Source: Massilia frigida (GTDB lineage: Bacteria > Pseudomonadota > Gammaproteobacteria > Burkholderiales > Burkholderiaceae_D). From it: a stretch of DNA of 64,000 bases. Location of the stretch: the NCBI RefSeq assembly GCF_011682175.1, contig NZ_WHJG01000034.1, positions 1 to 64,000 on the forward strand. Reading direction: 5' to 3'. Every line of letters begins with the position of its first letter. Positions within the stretch are counted from its first letter, which is position 1. The notes under the pieces were generated by a model that had not been told where the DNA came from, did no database searches, and saw only the letters and a program-made list of their open reading frames with translations. A program made the translations under genes and the position numbers. Shown in pieces: positions 45,507 through 54,681 of this stretch.

Positions 45507-47147
45507 GTGAACTGGCAAGCCATCTGGGGCGGACGCACCCATTTCGTCATATTCGATGCCGCCTACGGCGACGGCGCGGCGTTCCGCGCGACGGTCGACG
45601 CCTGGCGCCACGATCCGCAGCGGCCCGCGCGCCTGCATTACATTGCGCTGGCCAATGACGCGCTGCCTGGCTATCGGCGTGTTCCGCAAGCGGACGACGC
45701 GGTCACGCTCGACCTGCTCAGCGCACCGCTCGACAGCGCGCTCGAACAACTGAGTGCGCGCCTGGACGCGATCTGGCTGCGCGGCGCCGGTGACGCCGGT
45801 ACCCGCTTCGCGCACGCGCTGGGCAAGCTGGCCGAACCCGGCGCGCTGCTCGATGCCGACGGCCTCACGCACGCGCAGATGGCGACCCTGGCGCGCGCCG
45901 GCTTTGCCTGGGAGCCCGGGGTGCAGCGCGCTGTTTTTGCCAGCCGCCGTCCGCAAGCCGCGCCGGCGGCGCCGCGCGCGCGCCACGCCATCGTGATCGG
46001 TGCCGGCCTGGCCGGCGCCGCCGCCTGCGAGCGCCTGTGCGCGCGCGGCTGGAAGGTCACGCTGATCGAACGCCATGCGCAGCCGGCGCGCGAAGCATCC
46101 GGCAACCTGGCCGGCATCACCATGCCGCTGCTCTCGAAAGACGACAACCTCATGACGCGCCTGTCGCGCGCGGCCTTTCTGTATGCGCAAGCCTACTGGG
46201 AGCGCATCGGCGAGAATGCCATCGACAGTGCCCGTTGCGGCGTGCTGCAACTGGCGCGCGACGCGGCCCACGCCGACGTGCAGCGCGCCATCGCGGCAAG
46301 CCGCGCCTACCCCGCCGATTTCGCCGAATGGCTGGAAGCACCGGCGGCGACCGAACTGCTGGGCGCACCCGCGCCGGATGGCGCCTGGCTGTTCCGCCAG
46401 GGCGGCTGGATACGGCCCGCCAGCGCCTGCGGCGCCATGCTCACCGCCTGCGGCGAGGCGCTGGTGCGCCGCTTCGGGACCGGCACCGTGACGCTGGAGC
46501 AGCGCGGCGCCGACTGGTGCGCCATCGACGCGGCCGGCGTGCTGCTGGCGCAAGCGCCGGTGGTGGTGCTGGCCAACGGCACTGGCGCTTGCGCCGTGCC
46601 GCTCGCTGCCGGCCTGCCGCTGTCCGCGGTGCGCGGCCAGGTCACCCATCTGGCCCAGGGCGCCGCGCCGGCGCTGCCCTTCGTGCTGTGCCGCGAAGCC
46701 TATCTGACCCCGGCCGTGGGCGGCTGGCACAGCCTGGGCGCGAGCTACGACGAGGATGCCGATCCGGCCCTGCGCCAGGGCAGCCAGGACGAGAACCTGG
46801 CCAAGATCGGCGCCATGCTGGGCGACGCGGCCCTCGGGCGCGCTGCGCCGCTGCAGGGACGGGTCGGCTTTCGCTGCGTGGCGCCGGACCGCATGCCGCT
46901 GGTGGGCGCCTTGCCGGACCCGGACGCGGCGGGCCGCATCGAGCGCCTGCGCGACGTGCCGCGCCATGCCGGCGTGTACGGGCTGCTGGGCTACGCTTCG
47001 CGCGGCCTGACCTGGGCGCCGCTGGCGGCCGAACTGCTGGCCGCACAGTTGAACGGCGAGCCGCTGCCGCTGGAAGCCGAGCTGGTCGCGGCGCTCGATC
47101 CGGCCCGCTTTTTGCTGCGCGAACGGCGCCGTGGCGAGGTAGGATAG
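45507..47147 (+). CDS. mnmC: MnmC-like FAD-dependent tRNA wobble-uridine oxidoreductase with reduced methyltransferase half
   Basis: 546 residues from GTG 45507; bifunctional MnmC is usually around 640-690. The C-terminal part is a DAO-type FAD domain: IVIGAGLAGAAACERL at 162-177, REASGNLAGITMPLLSKDDN, ARCGVLQLA, VRGQVTHLAQG, and GRVGFRCVAPDRMPLVG. It converts cmnm5s2U to nm5s2U in tRNA. The N-terminal ~155 residues keep the outline of the methyltransferase (FVIFDAAYGDGAAFRATVDAW, HDPQRPARLHYIAL, LAEPGALLDADG). However, the SAM-binding G-x-G-x-G-x-N-F loop is degenerate and the D-G-F-A-P-x-x-N-P motif is replaced by LRGAGDAG. The methyl-transfer step is probably lost or done by another enzyme. 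Confidence 0.85.
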   Translation: MNWQAIWGGRTHFVIFDAAYGDGAAFRATVDAWRHDPQRPARLHYIALANDALPGYRRVPQADDAVTLDLLSAPLDSALEQLSARLDAIWLRGAGDAGTRFAHALGKLAEPGALLDADGLTHAQMATLARAGFAWEPGVQRAVFASRRPQAAPAAPRARHAIVIGAGLAGAAACERLCARGWKVTLIERHAQPAREASGNLAGITMPLLSKDDNLMTRLSRAAFLYAQAYWERIGENAIDSARCGVLQLARDAAHADVQRAIAASRAYPADFAEWLEAPAATELLGAPAPDGAWLFRQGGWIRPASACGAMLTACGEALVRRFGTGTVTLEQRGADWCAIDAAGVLLAQAPVVVLANGTGACAVPLAAGLPLSAVRGQVTHLAQGAAPALPFVLCREAYLTPAVGGWHSLGASYDEDADPALRQGSQDENLAKIGAMLGDAALGRAAPLQGRVGFRCVAPDRMPLVGALPDPDAAGRIERLRDVPRHAGVYGLLGYASRGLTWAPLAAELLAAQLNGEPLPLEAELVAALDPARFLLRERRRGEVG

Positions 47148-47239
47148 CGAACCGGGCCGCGTGTCATCCGGTTATAATTGGTTTGTAGCAACATCCTTGC
47201 AACCGATCGCCGCGCCCAGCGTGGCGGGAGCCGATCACG

Positions 47240-47947
47240 ATGGACGATGCGCCCGAGTCGAACGAGCTGTTTTTGTTTCTTGCGTCCACCGCGCACGATA
47301 TGAAAAACTCTGTCAGCGTGCTGAGCGGCACGCTGGAAACCTTGCTCGCGAACGCCGCGCCCGGCACCGGAACGGCCTATCCGCAGATGGCGCACATGCT
47401 GTACCAGACCAAGCGCCTGAACGATAACCTGATCCAGCTGCTGGCCCTGTACAAGCAGGTCGGCAAACCCGCCTATCCCTTCGACATGCAGCCGCTGGCG
47501 ATGGGCGACCTGGTGGCGCAGGTGGCCGGTGCCAGCCGCATCCTGCTCGACTCGCGCCATATCAAGCTGGAAACGCATGCCGATCCGGAGCTGGTCTGGC
47601 ATCTGGACGAAGACTTGATCGCCGGCGTGCTCGGGCATGCGATCAACAATGCCATCCATTACACCAAGGACACGATCCGCCTGGCCATCGCCGTGGTCGA
47701 CGGCGACCTGGAAATCCGGATCGAAGACAATGGCGCCGGCTATTCGGACGCCATGCTGGAGGCCGGGATATCGGCCATGCACGGCGCCAGCGCGGGCGTG
47801 AATTTTCTGACGAATAGCACCGGCCTGGGCTTGTATTTCTCCAGCGAAGTAGCCAAGATGCACAAGCACCGCCAGCGCGCGGGCCGCCTGCGCCTGGAAA
47901 ACGGTGGCGCATACGGCGGCGCTTGCTTCGTGCTGAGCCTGCCATGA
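47240..47947 (+). CDS. Soluble histidine kinase
   Basis: 235 residues. The phospho-acceptor is H19 in STAHDMKNSVSVLSG, followed by a dimerisation helix pair and an HATPase domain: N-box HAINNAIHYTKD, G1 EIRIEDNGAGYS, G2 TGLGLYFSSEVAKMH and GGACFVLSLP. There is no membrane segment and no sensor domain, so its input must come from a partner protein or from the downstream regulator. A TATAAT at 47173-47178 may be the -10 box. Its stop overlaps the ATG of the response regulator (ATGA). Confidence 0.87.
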   Translation: MDDAPESNELFLFLASTAHDMKNSVSVLSGTLETLLANAAPGTGTAYPQMAHMLYQTKRLNDNLIQLLALYKQVGKPAYPFDMQPLAMGDLVAQVAGASRILLDSRHIKLETHADPELVWHLDEDLIAGVLGHAINNAIHYTKDTIRLAIAVVDGDLEIRIEDNGAGYSDAMLEAGISAMHGASAGVNFLTNSTGLGLYFSSEVAKMHKHRQRAGRLRLENGGAYGGACFVLSLP

Positions 47948-49629
47948 TCGTCGATCCCAAGCCAGGCGCCAAGCCGGCCGCCAGCATCGCCCTGGTCGAC
48001 TGGGCCGCCAAGAATTACCTGGTGGTGGATGATTTCATCGGCATCCGCCAGTTGCTGCGCGAAAGCTTGCGCAACCTGGGCGCCAAGAATATCGACCAGG
48101 CATCGAGCGGCGGCGAAGCCATCGCCATGCTGGCGCGCATCCGCTACGACGTGGTGCTGTGCGACTACAACCTGGGCGAGGGCAAGAATGGCCAGCAAGT
48201 GCTGGAAGAGGCGCGCGTGCGCAATTTGCTGCTGCCGAGCAGCGTCTGGCTGATGGTGTCGGCCGAAAAAAGCGTCGAGTCGGTGATGGGCGCGGCCGAG
48301 CACCAGCCCGACGCTTACCTGATCAAGCCGATCACCGAGGGCGTGCTGCTGACCCGCCTGAACCGCGTGTGGCAAAAGAAGCAGGTGTTCAAGCAGATCG
48401 ACCAGGCCTTTGCCGAAAAGGATTACCTGCGCGCGGCCAAGATGTGCGACAGCCAGATCCTGACCAACAAGCTGCACGAAATGGAATTGCTGCGCATGAA
48501 GGCGCGCCTGATGCTGAAAAGCGGCGAACCGGAAAAGGCGCGCGAAACCTACGAGCGCGTGCTGCAAGAGCGCGACTATCAATGGGCCAAGGCGGGCCTG
48601 GCCAGGATCCGCATGGCCAATGGCGAATATGAGCAGGCTCGCCAGATGTTCCAGGGCGTGATTTCCGAGAACCGCTATTACATCGATGCCTACGACCAGC
48701 TGGCGCTGACTTACCAGAGCATGGGGCAGAACGAGGAAGCCTGCGCCGTGCTGGAGCGCGCCGCCAAGCTGTCGCCCAATTCGGTGATGCGGCAGCGCTC
48801 GCTGGGGCAGGTATCGCTCAAGCTCGGCAATGTCGGCATGGCTGAAAAAGCCTTCCGCAAATGCATTTCGATCGGTGAATATTCGGTGATGAAAACGGTC
48901 GATGCCTACTTTGGCCTGGCGCGCGTTTGCGGGCTCAAGCACGAAACCAAGGAAGCGATGCAATTGCTGGTGCTGGCCCAGCGCGAGTTCAGCGGCGAAC
49001 AAGTTCAACTGCGCAGCAAGATTACCGAGGGCATGGTCTACCACGAGAGCGGCGACTTCCAGCGCGCGCGCAAGGCGGGCGACGAGCTTGACGAGCTGCT
49101 GTTCGGCAATCCGGAGCGCCCGGATACGCCCACCTGCCTGGAATTGGCGACCTTGCTGTTTTCGGTCGGGCACCGCGATTCGCCGGTCGAGCTGCTGTGC
49201 TACGTGATCAAGAACAATCACGACAACCTGCAACTGCTCGACGACGTGCAAACCATCTTCGACCGCGCCCACATGAGCGATGAGGGCCTGGCGCTGATCC
49301 GCTCCTCGCGCAAGGAAGCGAGCGACCTGATGAACCAGGGCGTGTCGCTATGGAAAACCGGCAAGCTGCCCGAGGCGGTGGCCTGGATGCGCAGCGCGCG
49401 CATGAGCTTGCCTAACAACTTGCGCATCCTGTTCAACTCGGCGCAAATCAACATTTCGCACATGCAGCAGCTCGGCCATGACCCCGCGCTGGCGGCCGAA
49501 GCGACCGAGGTGTTGCTGCACGTGGACAAAATCCTGCCCGGGCAACAGCGCTTCGCCCAGCTCATGGAACAGCTGGCCGCACTGGCGCCGGGAGCGGGCG
49601 AAGGGACCGATGGCGATGCCCCAGGCTGA
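47944..49629 (+). CDS. Response regulator with C-terminal TPR array
   Basis: 561 residues from ATG 47944. The receiver domain (about 22-150) has the acidic pair VVDD (28-29), phospho-acceptor D74 (VVLCDYNLGEGKNG), Ser in LMVSAEKS and Lys in YLIKPI. Residues 165-540 are TPR-like helical repeats: AFAEKDYLRAAKMCDSQIL, KARETYERVLQERDYQWAKA, AYDQLALTYQSMGQNEEACA, MAEKAFRKCISIGEYS. No DNA-binding or enzymatic output, so the output is protein-protein contact. Coupled to the kinase before it. Such TPR regulators in gamma- and betaproteobacteria have roles in motility or adhesion, which I cannot determine here. Confidence 0.9.
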   Translation: MIVDPKPGAKPAASIALVDWAAKNYLVVDDFIGIRQLLRESLRNLGAKNIDQASSGGEAIAMLARIRYDVVLCDYNLGEGKNGQQVLEEARVRNLLLPSSVWLMVSAEKSVESVMGAAEHQPDAYLIKPITEGVLLTRLNRVWQKKQVFKQIDQAFAEKDYLRAAKMCDSQILTNKLHEMELLRMKARLMLKSGEPEKARETYERVLQERDYQWAKAGLARIRMANGEYEQARQMFQGVISENRYYIDAYDQLALTYQSMGQNEEACAVLERAAKLSPNSVMRQRSLGQVSLKLGNVGMAEKAFRKCISIGEYSVMKTVDAYFGLARVCGLKHETKEAMQLLVLAQREFSGEQVQLRSKITEGMVYHESGDFQRARKAGDELDELLFGNPERPDTPTCLELATLLFSVGHRDSPVELLCYVIKNNHDNLQLLDDVQTIFDRAHMSDEGLALIRSSRKEASDLMNQGVSLWKTGKLPEAVAWMRSARMSLPNNLRILFNSAQINISHMQQLGHDPALAAEATEVLLHVDKILPGQQRFAQLMEQLAALAPGAGEGTDGDAPG

Positions 49630-49721
49630 GCCGTTTGCACGTTTGCCCTTGTCCCAACGCTTGCTGGTGATAAACTGATCACTGCGCGGAAGATTCCGCA
49701 TTCAACAGGAAAGGGACGTAC

Positions 49722-49937
49722 ATGCGCGACATCGCAAATGAAGTCTATGAAAAAATGCGTGTAGGCAGCAGTGCATGGATACGGCCAGTGGCCGCCAAGG
49801 GCGATACCGTGCCCTCGTTCCAGGCTGTGCATGAGCAAGTCAAACAGATGGCGGAAGATGGTTTGATTACCATCTCGACCATCAAACGCCAGGAAGACGG
49901 CTTGATCGACGCGATCCGGATCCAGCGGCTGGCGTAG
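49722..49937 (+). CDS. Small conserved-looking protein, unknown
   Basis: 71 residues with a strong ribosome site (AACAGGAAAGGGACGTAC). Sequence RDIANEVYEKMRVGSSAWIR, then SFQAVHEQVKQMAEDGLITI and STIKRQEDGLIDAIRIQRL. The layout of helix, helix and short beta wing resembles a mini winged-helix, as in small DNA-binding or anti-toxin-like proteins. No neighbour obviously belongs to it. The fold is a guess from pattern. Confidence 0.65.
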   Translation: MRDIANEVYEKMRVGSSAWIRPVAAKGDTVPSFQAVHEQVKQMAEDGLITISTIKRQEDGLIDAIRIQRLA

Positions 49938-49989
49938 GTCATTCCCGTAACAGGGCAAGCGCTGCCGCCCCCTCGGGCGGCATGCCTTG

Positions 49990-50655
49990 TCAGGCGCCGG
50001 TTTTCGGCTTGGCGCGCCGGGATGCGGCCTTGGCTGCACTGTCCGGCTCGCCCGGGCTGGCATCGGCCGGTTCCGCTGTCGATGCCTGCGGCGCCGGTGG
50101 CGCTGTTTTCGCGGCAGCGTCTGTCTTGTCCGTGCCCGCTTCGGGCGTCATCGCGGTGGTCACCGCCTGGTTAAATTGTTCTTGCAGCATATTCCACCAC
50201 GCCACGGGATTGTTCATCGCGTTCGCCGGCGGCGGTTCCTTGTGTTCCTTGGCCGGCTCGGGCGCTGGCGCCTTGGCGGGCGCGGGGGCTGGCTGGCTGA
50301 AAAACGCCGACGCGAACGGCGCCGCCGCCAGCACCGATTTCTCATCCGCACCAGGTTGCTTGACTGCCGCCGCCAGGGTCGCGCCCATCGATTTCAGGGT
50401 GGCGATCGTGCCGCGCTGTACTTCCATGGTTTGGATGGTGCCGCGCAACATGGACACATTGATGTTGAGCCAGGCTTCGACGGCTTTCAGGTCGGCGATT
50501 TTCTTGTCCAGCTCATCGAGCGAGACGGGCGGCATGGCCAGGTTGGGGAAGGACATCCCCGGCACGGCCATGCTCCCCCACAAGTTCTTGACGAAGTCCA
50601 GCGTGTCGGTCACGGCGCCGACACCGGGGATGTTGGGCATGGGTGGTTTCAGCAT
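49990..50655 (-). CDS. phaM: PhaM-type polyhydroxybutyrate granule protein
   Basis: 221 residues. The N-terminal part matches PhaM: VGAVTDTLDFVKNLWGSM, PPVSLDELDKKIADLKAVEA, WLNINVSMLRGTIQTMEVQR and GTIATLKSMG. A Pro/Ala-rich linker, a second conserved patch (NPVAWWNMLQEQFNQAV) and a basic C-terminal tail (AAKAASRRAKPK) follow; the tail is the AAKPA/PAKKA-like DNA-binding end of PhaM. It links PHB granules to the nucleoid and activates the synthase. It stands alone, without phaC or phaB nearby. Confidence 0.85.
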   Translation of the reverse strand: MLKPPMPNIPGVGAVTDTLDFVKNLWGSMAVPGMSFPNLAMPPVSLDELDKKIADLKAVEAWLNINVSMLRGTIQTMEVQRGTIATLKSMGATLAAAVKQPGADEKSVLAAAPFASAFFSQPAPAPAKAPAPEPAKEHKEPPPANAMNNPVAWWNMLQEQFNQAVTTAMTPEAGTDKTDAAAKTAPPAPQASTAEPADASPGEPDSAAKAASRRAKPKTGA

Positions 50656-50786
50656 GGAAGTCTCCGTAAAGTAGAAGCCTGAGCGTAGCAGATAATTATC
50701 ATCCTATCAAAGTATGATGTGCGAGCAGCAAACCGTACGCTGAGCAGCATCAGCGGGAAAAGCGCCAGACACGTTAAACTGTGGCC

Positions 50787-51896
50787 ATGACGATCGCTTC
50801 CTTTCTTTCCCGACGGCGCCGCGCCCTGGTGATCGGCACGGCGACCGTCCTGCTGCATTATCTCGCGATCAGCTTCGTCGGCGCGCGCATCGGGCTGGCG
50901 CCGCTCACTGCCCCGGACCCGGAACCGGTCACCATCATCGCCGCGCTGCACGCGCCGGCGCCGCCGGCCGCGCCCGTGCCGCCACCGAAGCCCACGCCGA
51001 AGCCGGCCGCCGCGCGGCCGCGTGCGCCTGCCAGGAGCGCGCCGGCAGCGGCTGCACCGGTCGCCGCGGCCCAGGAGCAGCCCGAGGCCCCGGCCGAGGC
51101 CAGCCCGGCCGTGGCCAGCGATGCGGCAGCGGCGCCCGTACAAGCGAGCGTGGCCGAGGTGGCGCCCGCCGTGGAGCCGGCGCCCGAGCCGCCGCCGGAA
51201 GCGGCCCCGGCGGAACCGGTCAAGCCGGCGCTCAAGGTCAGCCTGCCGCCATCGGCCGAGCTGAACTTCGACGTGGCGCGCACCGACCGCGATGGCGGCA
51301 CCTGGTCCGGGCTGTCGACCATCGCCTGGAAGCAAGCCGGCGGCGCCTACAAGCTGTCGATGGAGGCGAGCGTGAGCCTGCTGGTGGCGCGCGTGAACCT
51401 GGTGCTGCTCAACAGCGAAGGCACGGTCGGTGCGGACGGCATCGTGCCGCGCCTGTCCACCGAAAAGCGGCGCGGCAAGACCCAGACCGCCACCCACTTC
51501 GGCGGGCCGGATGGCAAGATTACCTTTTCCGCGTCCGAGCGCAGCTATCCGATGCTGGCCGGAACCCAGGACAAGGCCAGCTTTTTGATCCAGCTGGCCG
51601 CCATCGGGCGCGCCGACAGCGCCCAGCTGGCCAGTGGCGTGGAACTGTTCGTGGGGGAGGAAAAAGATGCCAATCCCTTCGGCTTCGTGCTGGTCGCGAA
51701 GGAAGACATCGATACCCGCATGGGGCGCATGGCGACCTGGCACGTCGCGCGCCCGCCGCGCCCGGGGGCGTACAACTCGCGCCTGGACATCTGGCTGGCG
51801 CCGGCTCACAACTGGTATCCGGTACAGATCCGCAATACCGAGTCGAACGGCTCGGTCACGACCCAGACCATCCGCAAGATTCTCATCACTGATTAA
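50787..51896 (+). CDS. DUF3108 protein with TonB-like anchored Pro-rich N-terminus
   Basis: 369 residues. An N-terminal anchor (ALVIGTATVLLHYLAISFVG) is followed by a long Pro/Ala region (about 45-150) that would span the periplasm. The DUF3108 domain at about 155-369 has LPPSAELNFDVARTDRDG, GAYKLSMEASVSLL, GIVPRLSTEKRRGKTQTA and DIWLAPAHNWYPVQIRNTE. DUF3108 folds as a lipocalin-like beta barrel. ATG 50787 is used; GTG 50781 would add two residues and neither has a ribosome site. It is followed after 9 bases by a paralogue with the same domain and signal peptide. Confidence 0.85.
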   Translation: MTIASFLSRRRRALVIGTATVLLHYLAISFVGARIGLAPLTAPDPEPVTIIAALHAPAPPAAPVPPPKPTPKPAAARPRAPARSAPAAAAPVAAAQEQPEAPAEASPAVASDAAAAPVQASVAEVAPAVEPAPEPPPEAAPAEPVKPALKVSLPPSAELNFDVARTDRDGGTWSGLSTIAWKQAGGAYKLSMEASVSLLVARVNLVLLNSEGTVGADGIVPRLSTEKRRGKTQTATHFGGPDGKITFSASERSYPMLAGTQDKASFLIQLAAIGRADSAQLASGVELFVGEEKDANPFGFVLVAKEDIDTRMGRMATWHVARPPRPGAYNSRLDIWLAPAHNWYPVQIRNTESNGSVTTQTIRKILITD

Positions 51897-51905
51897 GGAA
51901 CCGCT

Positions 51906-52661
51906 ATGCGACCATTACTTTTGACCCATCTGTTGGGCGCGACCGTCCTGTGCGGCGCTGTTTCCGGCGCCAGCGCGTTTGCCGGCGAACACGAGGCGCA
52001 GCTGCGTCCGGTCAACATGCCGCCTTCGGCCGACTTGCACTACACGCTCAAGGCGCGCCAGAAAGGCTTGTCCCTGAGCGGCGAAGCCCTGGTCAGCTGG
52101 CGCGTGGGCGAGGGCAAGTACAGCCTGGTTGCCGAAACCAAGGCCCAGCTGTTCGGCAAGATCCTCGACAGCCGCAGCGAAGGCAAGATTGACAACTATG
52201 GCATCGCGCCGGATCTGTTCGTGGAGAAACGCATGCGCAAGGAAGCCACCACGGCCACCTTCGACCGCGCCGCCAAGACCTTGAGTTTCAACGCGGGCAA
52301 GGACACCTATCCCTTGCTTGGCGGCGAGCAGGACCGCAGCAGCGCGCAATGGCAACTGGCGGCGCTGGCGCGCGCCCAGCCCGACAAATTCACCCCGGGC
52401 TCGGAGTGGCGCCTGTTCGTCGCCGGGCGCAGCAGTGCGCAGCCGTGGTCGTTCAAGGTCGTCAACCGCGAAAAGATCACGACCGGATTGGGCGAGGTCG
52501 AGGCGCTGCACCTGGTCAAGGCGCCGCCGCCGGGCGACAAGGACCAGGTGATCGACTTGTGGCTGGCGCCGGCGCACGACTGGTATCCGGTGCAATTGCG
52601 CTATAGCGATGAAGAAGGCGAGTTCATCGAACAGACGGTCGACAAGATCAGCAAGAAGTAA
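51906..52661 (+). CDS. Exported DUF3108 protein, paralogue of the preceding gene
   Basis: 251 residues with a signal peptide (LGATVLCGAVSGASAFAG) and a DUF3108 domain: MPPSADLHYTLKARQKGLSL, GEGKYSLVAETKAQLFGKI, GIAPDLFVEKRMRKEATTA, FNAGKDTYPLLGGEQD and IDLWLAPAHDWYPVQLRYSD. The last motif is nearly identical in the first copy, so the two are a tandem duplication that diverged. A free periplasmic partner of an anchored one suggests the two work in sequence on an unknown envelope component. Confidence 0.88.
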   Translation: MRPLLLTHLLGATVLCGAVSGASAFAGEHEAQLRPVNMPPSADLHYTLKARQKGLSLSGEALVSWRVGEGKYSLVAETKAQLFGKILDSRSEGKIDNYGIAPDLFVEKRMRKEATTATFDRAAKTLSFNAGKDTYPLLGGEQDRSSAQWQLAALARAQPDKFTPGSEWRLFVAGRSSAQPWSFKVVNREKITTGLGEVEALHLVKAPPPGDKDQVIDLWLAPAHDWYPVQLRYSDEEGEFIEQTVDKISKK

Positions 52662-52696
52662 GCGCGCCTGCGTGCCGCGCCCGGGAGCGGACGGCG

Positions 52697-53137
52697 TTAG
52701 CGTTGCTGGCGTTGTTTGATCAGCGCATACGGATTGCCCACGGTATCTCCGAACGAGGCGTGGGCGTGCCGGATGCGTGCGGCGATAATGGTCTCCAGGG
52801 TGGCCGGATCGACCGAGGTGGCGTAGGCCAGGGCATCGGCCAGCCCCAGCGTGCGGATGGTGGCCAGCATCAGGGCCGTCGAATCGAGGTCGCACCGGTC
52901 CCACACGCCGATTGCAAACGCGCTCAGGCGCTTCCTGGCCGCGTGCGGCAGGATTTCATAGGTTTGCCATTGCCTGTCGGCCAATTGCGACAGCGCTTGC
53001 ATCATCATCCACTTTTCCGCCGCGGTCGGTACCCCATTCCGGAACGAGCGCAGCAGGGAGGCGAGTTCCTTCTCCACCTGCGGAGATGGCAAATAATCGG
53101 GCAAGGCTGTAATCCTTTGCAACTCGTCTTGATCCAC
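52697..53137 (-). CDS. Hypothetical helical protein
   Basis: 146 residues, soluble and mainly helical: QRITALPDYLPSPQVEKELA, KWMMMQALSQLADRQWQTYE, RKRLSAFAIGVWDRCDLDS and PATLETIIAARIRHAHASFG. No signal peptide, membrane segment or catalytic motif. It is divergent from the condensin-like operon, with 176 bases between the two starts. No family was recognised. Confidence 0.7.
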   Translation of the reverse strand: MDQDELQRITALPDYLPSPQVEKELASLLRSFRNGVPTAAEKWMMMQALSQLADRQWQTYEILPHAARKRLSAFAIGVWDRCDLDSTALMLATIRTLGLADALAYATSVDPATLETIIAARIRHAHASFGDTVGNPYALIKQRQQR

Positions 53138-53313
53138 GCATCTCTCCTCTTAATGATGTGATATTACTTTAGATTCAATAGTTCTTGCAATAATGAAACA
53201 AGATTGCAAGCAAGGTGGGACCATTTGGTCGGATTGCCTTGGCTTAACTGATATACTGACGCCCCCAAGGGCAAGACCTTTTGCCCAGAGCAAGAAACTG
53301 GTACCGGAACACG

Positions 53314-54681
53314 ATGATGGAAACAACGGCAGGCGTGGCTGCAGAACCACTGACTTTAGGGCAAGACGACCACGATTCCTTGCAGGCGCATTTTCACGCC
53401 GGCATTTCGGCTGACGAGATCGAGCAAGTCTTCCATTTGAAGCGGGCGCAACCGACCCTGCAAGCCTTTACCGCGCTGTTCCACGGCGGCGCCGACGGCG
53501 TGCTGATCCGCCTGCTGGTGCTGCGCGAACTGGCGGCCGATACCAGCACCACCGCGTTTTCGCGCGCCGACATCAACCAGAAACTGGCTTACCTGATTCC
53601 CGAAAGCCTGGAAACGGTGCTCACCCGCCTGCGCTCGCACAGCCTGCTGGCCTGGGATGCCCAGGCCGCCGTGTACCGCGTCACGCCGATGGCGCGCAAT
53701 GTGCTGTCTTCGCTCGACACCCTGCTCTCGATGGGCCAGGCCGACGACGACGCCGAAATGGGCTTCCTGCTCTCGCAAGTGGCCGGCGCCCAGGCCGTGG
53801 GCGGGGTCACCGTGGAACAGCTCAAGCACTTGCTGGGACGCCTGGTCGAACTGACCGAGGAATTCCGCGACGCGATCGCCTCCGGTTCCGAATTCCGCCT
53901 GCGCACCTCGCAAGCGAAGTGGCACATGGCCTGCGACTGGGTCGAGAAGGGATCCGAGATCCTGCGCGCGATCACCAGCGACGAGCGGGCCGATTCGGCC
54001 ACCCACAAGGCCGCGCAAGCCATCGGCCGCGCCCAGAGCGCGCTGCTGAACATGCAGGGCATGTTCTCGCGCGCGTTAAACCAGATCGAGCGCCAGCGCG
54101 TGCACCTCGGCCAGTCCGGCCTGTCGACCACCGATGTCAAGCGCTGGCTGCTGGCGCACGACGATTTATCGAGCCTGGCGCAGGGCGCCATCGACCGCCC
54201 GGTGATGCCGCTGTTCGTCACCCCGGCCGAAATGATCGACGTGGCCGAAACCGAACTGCTGGCCGAACGCAGCGCCAGCATGGGCCCGAGCGGCCTGCCG
54301 CAGGGCGAGGACGCCCCGCTGACCATCAACGACGGTCCCGCCATCCAGGCCGAACTCGATGACTGGCTGGCGCGCCTGGCCGATTTTGCCAACCTCGGCA
54401 ACTTCCCCAGCTTCTCGGAGCACGGCCCGAAAACGGTGCCGATCCAGGATTCGCTGCTGCCGGCCAGCTTTGCGGTGGCCTCCTACCGCGCCTCGATGCT
54501 GCCGCTCTTGGGCGACGCCGCCGAGGCCAGCCTGCAAGGCGCCACGGCGCAACTGGCGCGCCTGCCGATCACCTTCACGCCCACCGACGAGATGGTGCAG
54601 CTGAACGACCCGCACGTGTTCGCGATGTCGATCGCCACCCTCTCACTTGATCTGGAAAGCGGCCCGGCCGATGATAAATGA
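53314..54681 (+). CDS. Kleisin-like (MksF/JetA-like) subunit of an SMC complex
   Basis: 455 residues from ATG 53314. The N-terminal half is winged-helix-like (TAFSRADINQKLAYLIPESL, ETVLTRLRSHSLLAWDAQAA, YRVTPMARNVLSSLDTL). A long helical middle follows (LLGRLVELTEEFRDAIASGS, HKAAQAIGRAQSALLNMQG, LNQIERQRVHLGQSGLSTTD), then a C-terminal helical domain. The place as first gene before an MksE-like protein and an SMC ATPase is that of MukF/MksF/JetA. It would bridge the SMC heads. Its stop overlaps the next start by 11 bases. Recognition is by context and fold pattern, not by a clear sequence signature. Confidence 0.68.
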   Translation: MMETTAGVAAEPLTLGQDDHDSLQAHFHAGISADEIEQVFHLKRAQPTLQAFTALFHGGADGVLIRLLVLRELAADTSTTAFSRADINQKLAYLIPESLETVLTRLRSHSLLAWDAQAAVYRVTPMARNVLSSLDTLLSMGQADDDAEMGFLLSQVAGAQAVGGVTVEQLKHLLGRLVELTEEFRDAIASGSEFRLRTSQAKWHMACDWVEKGSEILRAITSDERADSATHKAAQAIGRAQSALLNMQGMFSRALNQIERQRVHLGQSGLSTTDVKRWLLAHDDLSSLAQGAIDRPVMPLFVTPAEMIDVAETELLAERSASMGPSGLPQGEDAPLTINDGPAIQAELDDWLARLADFANLGNFPSFSEHGPKTVPIQDSLLPASFAVASYRASMLPLLGDAAEASLQGATAQLARLPITFTPTDEMVQLNDPHVFAMSIATLSLDLESGPADDK

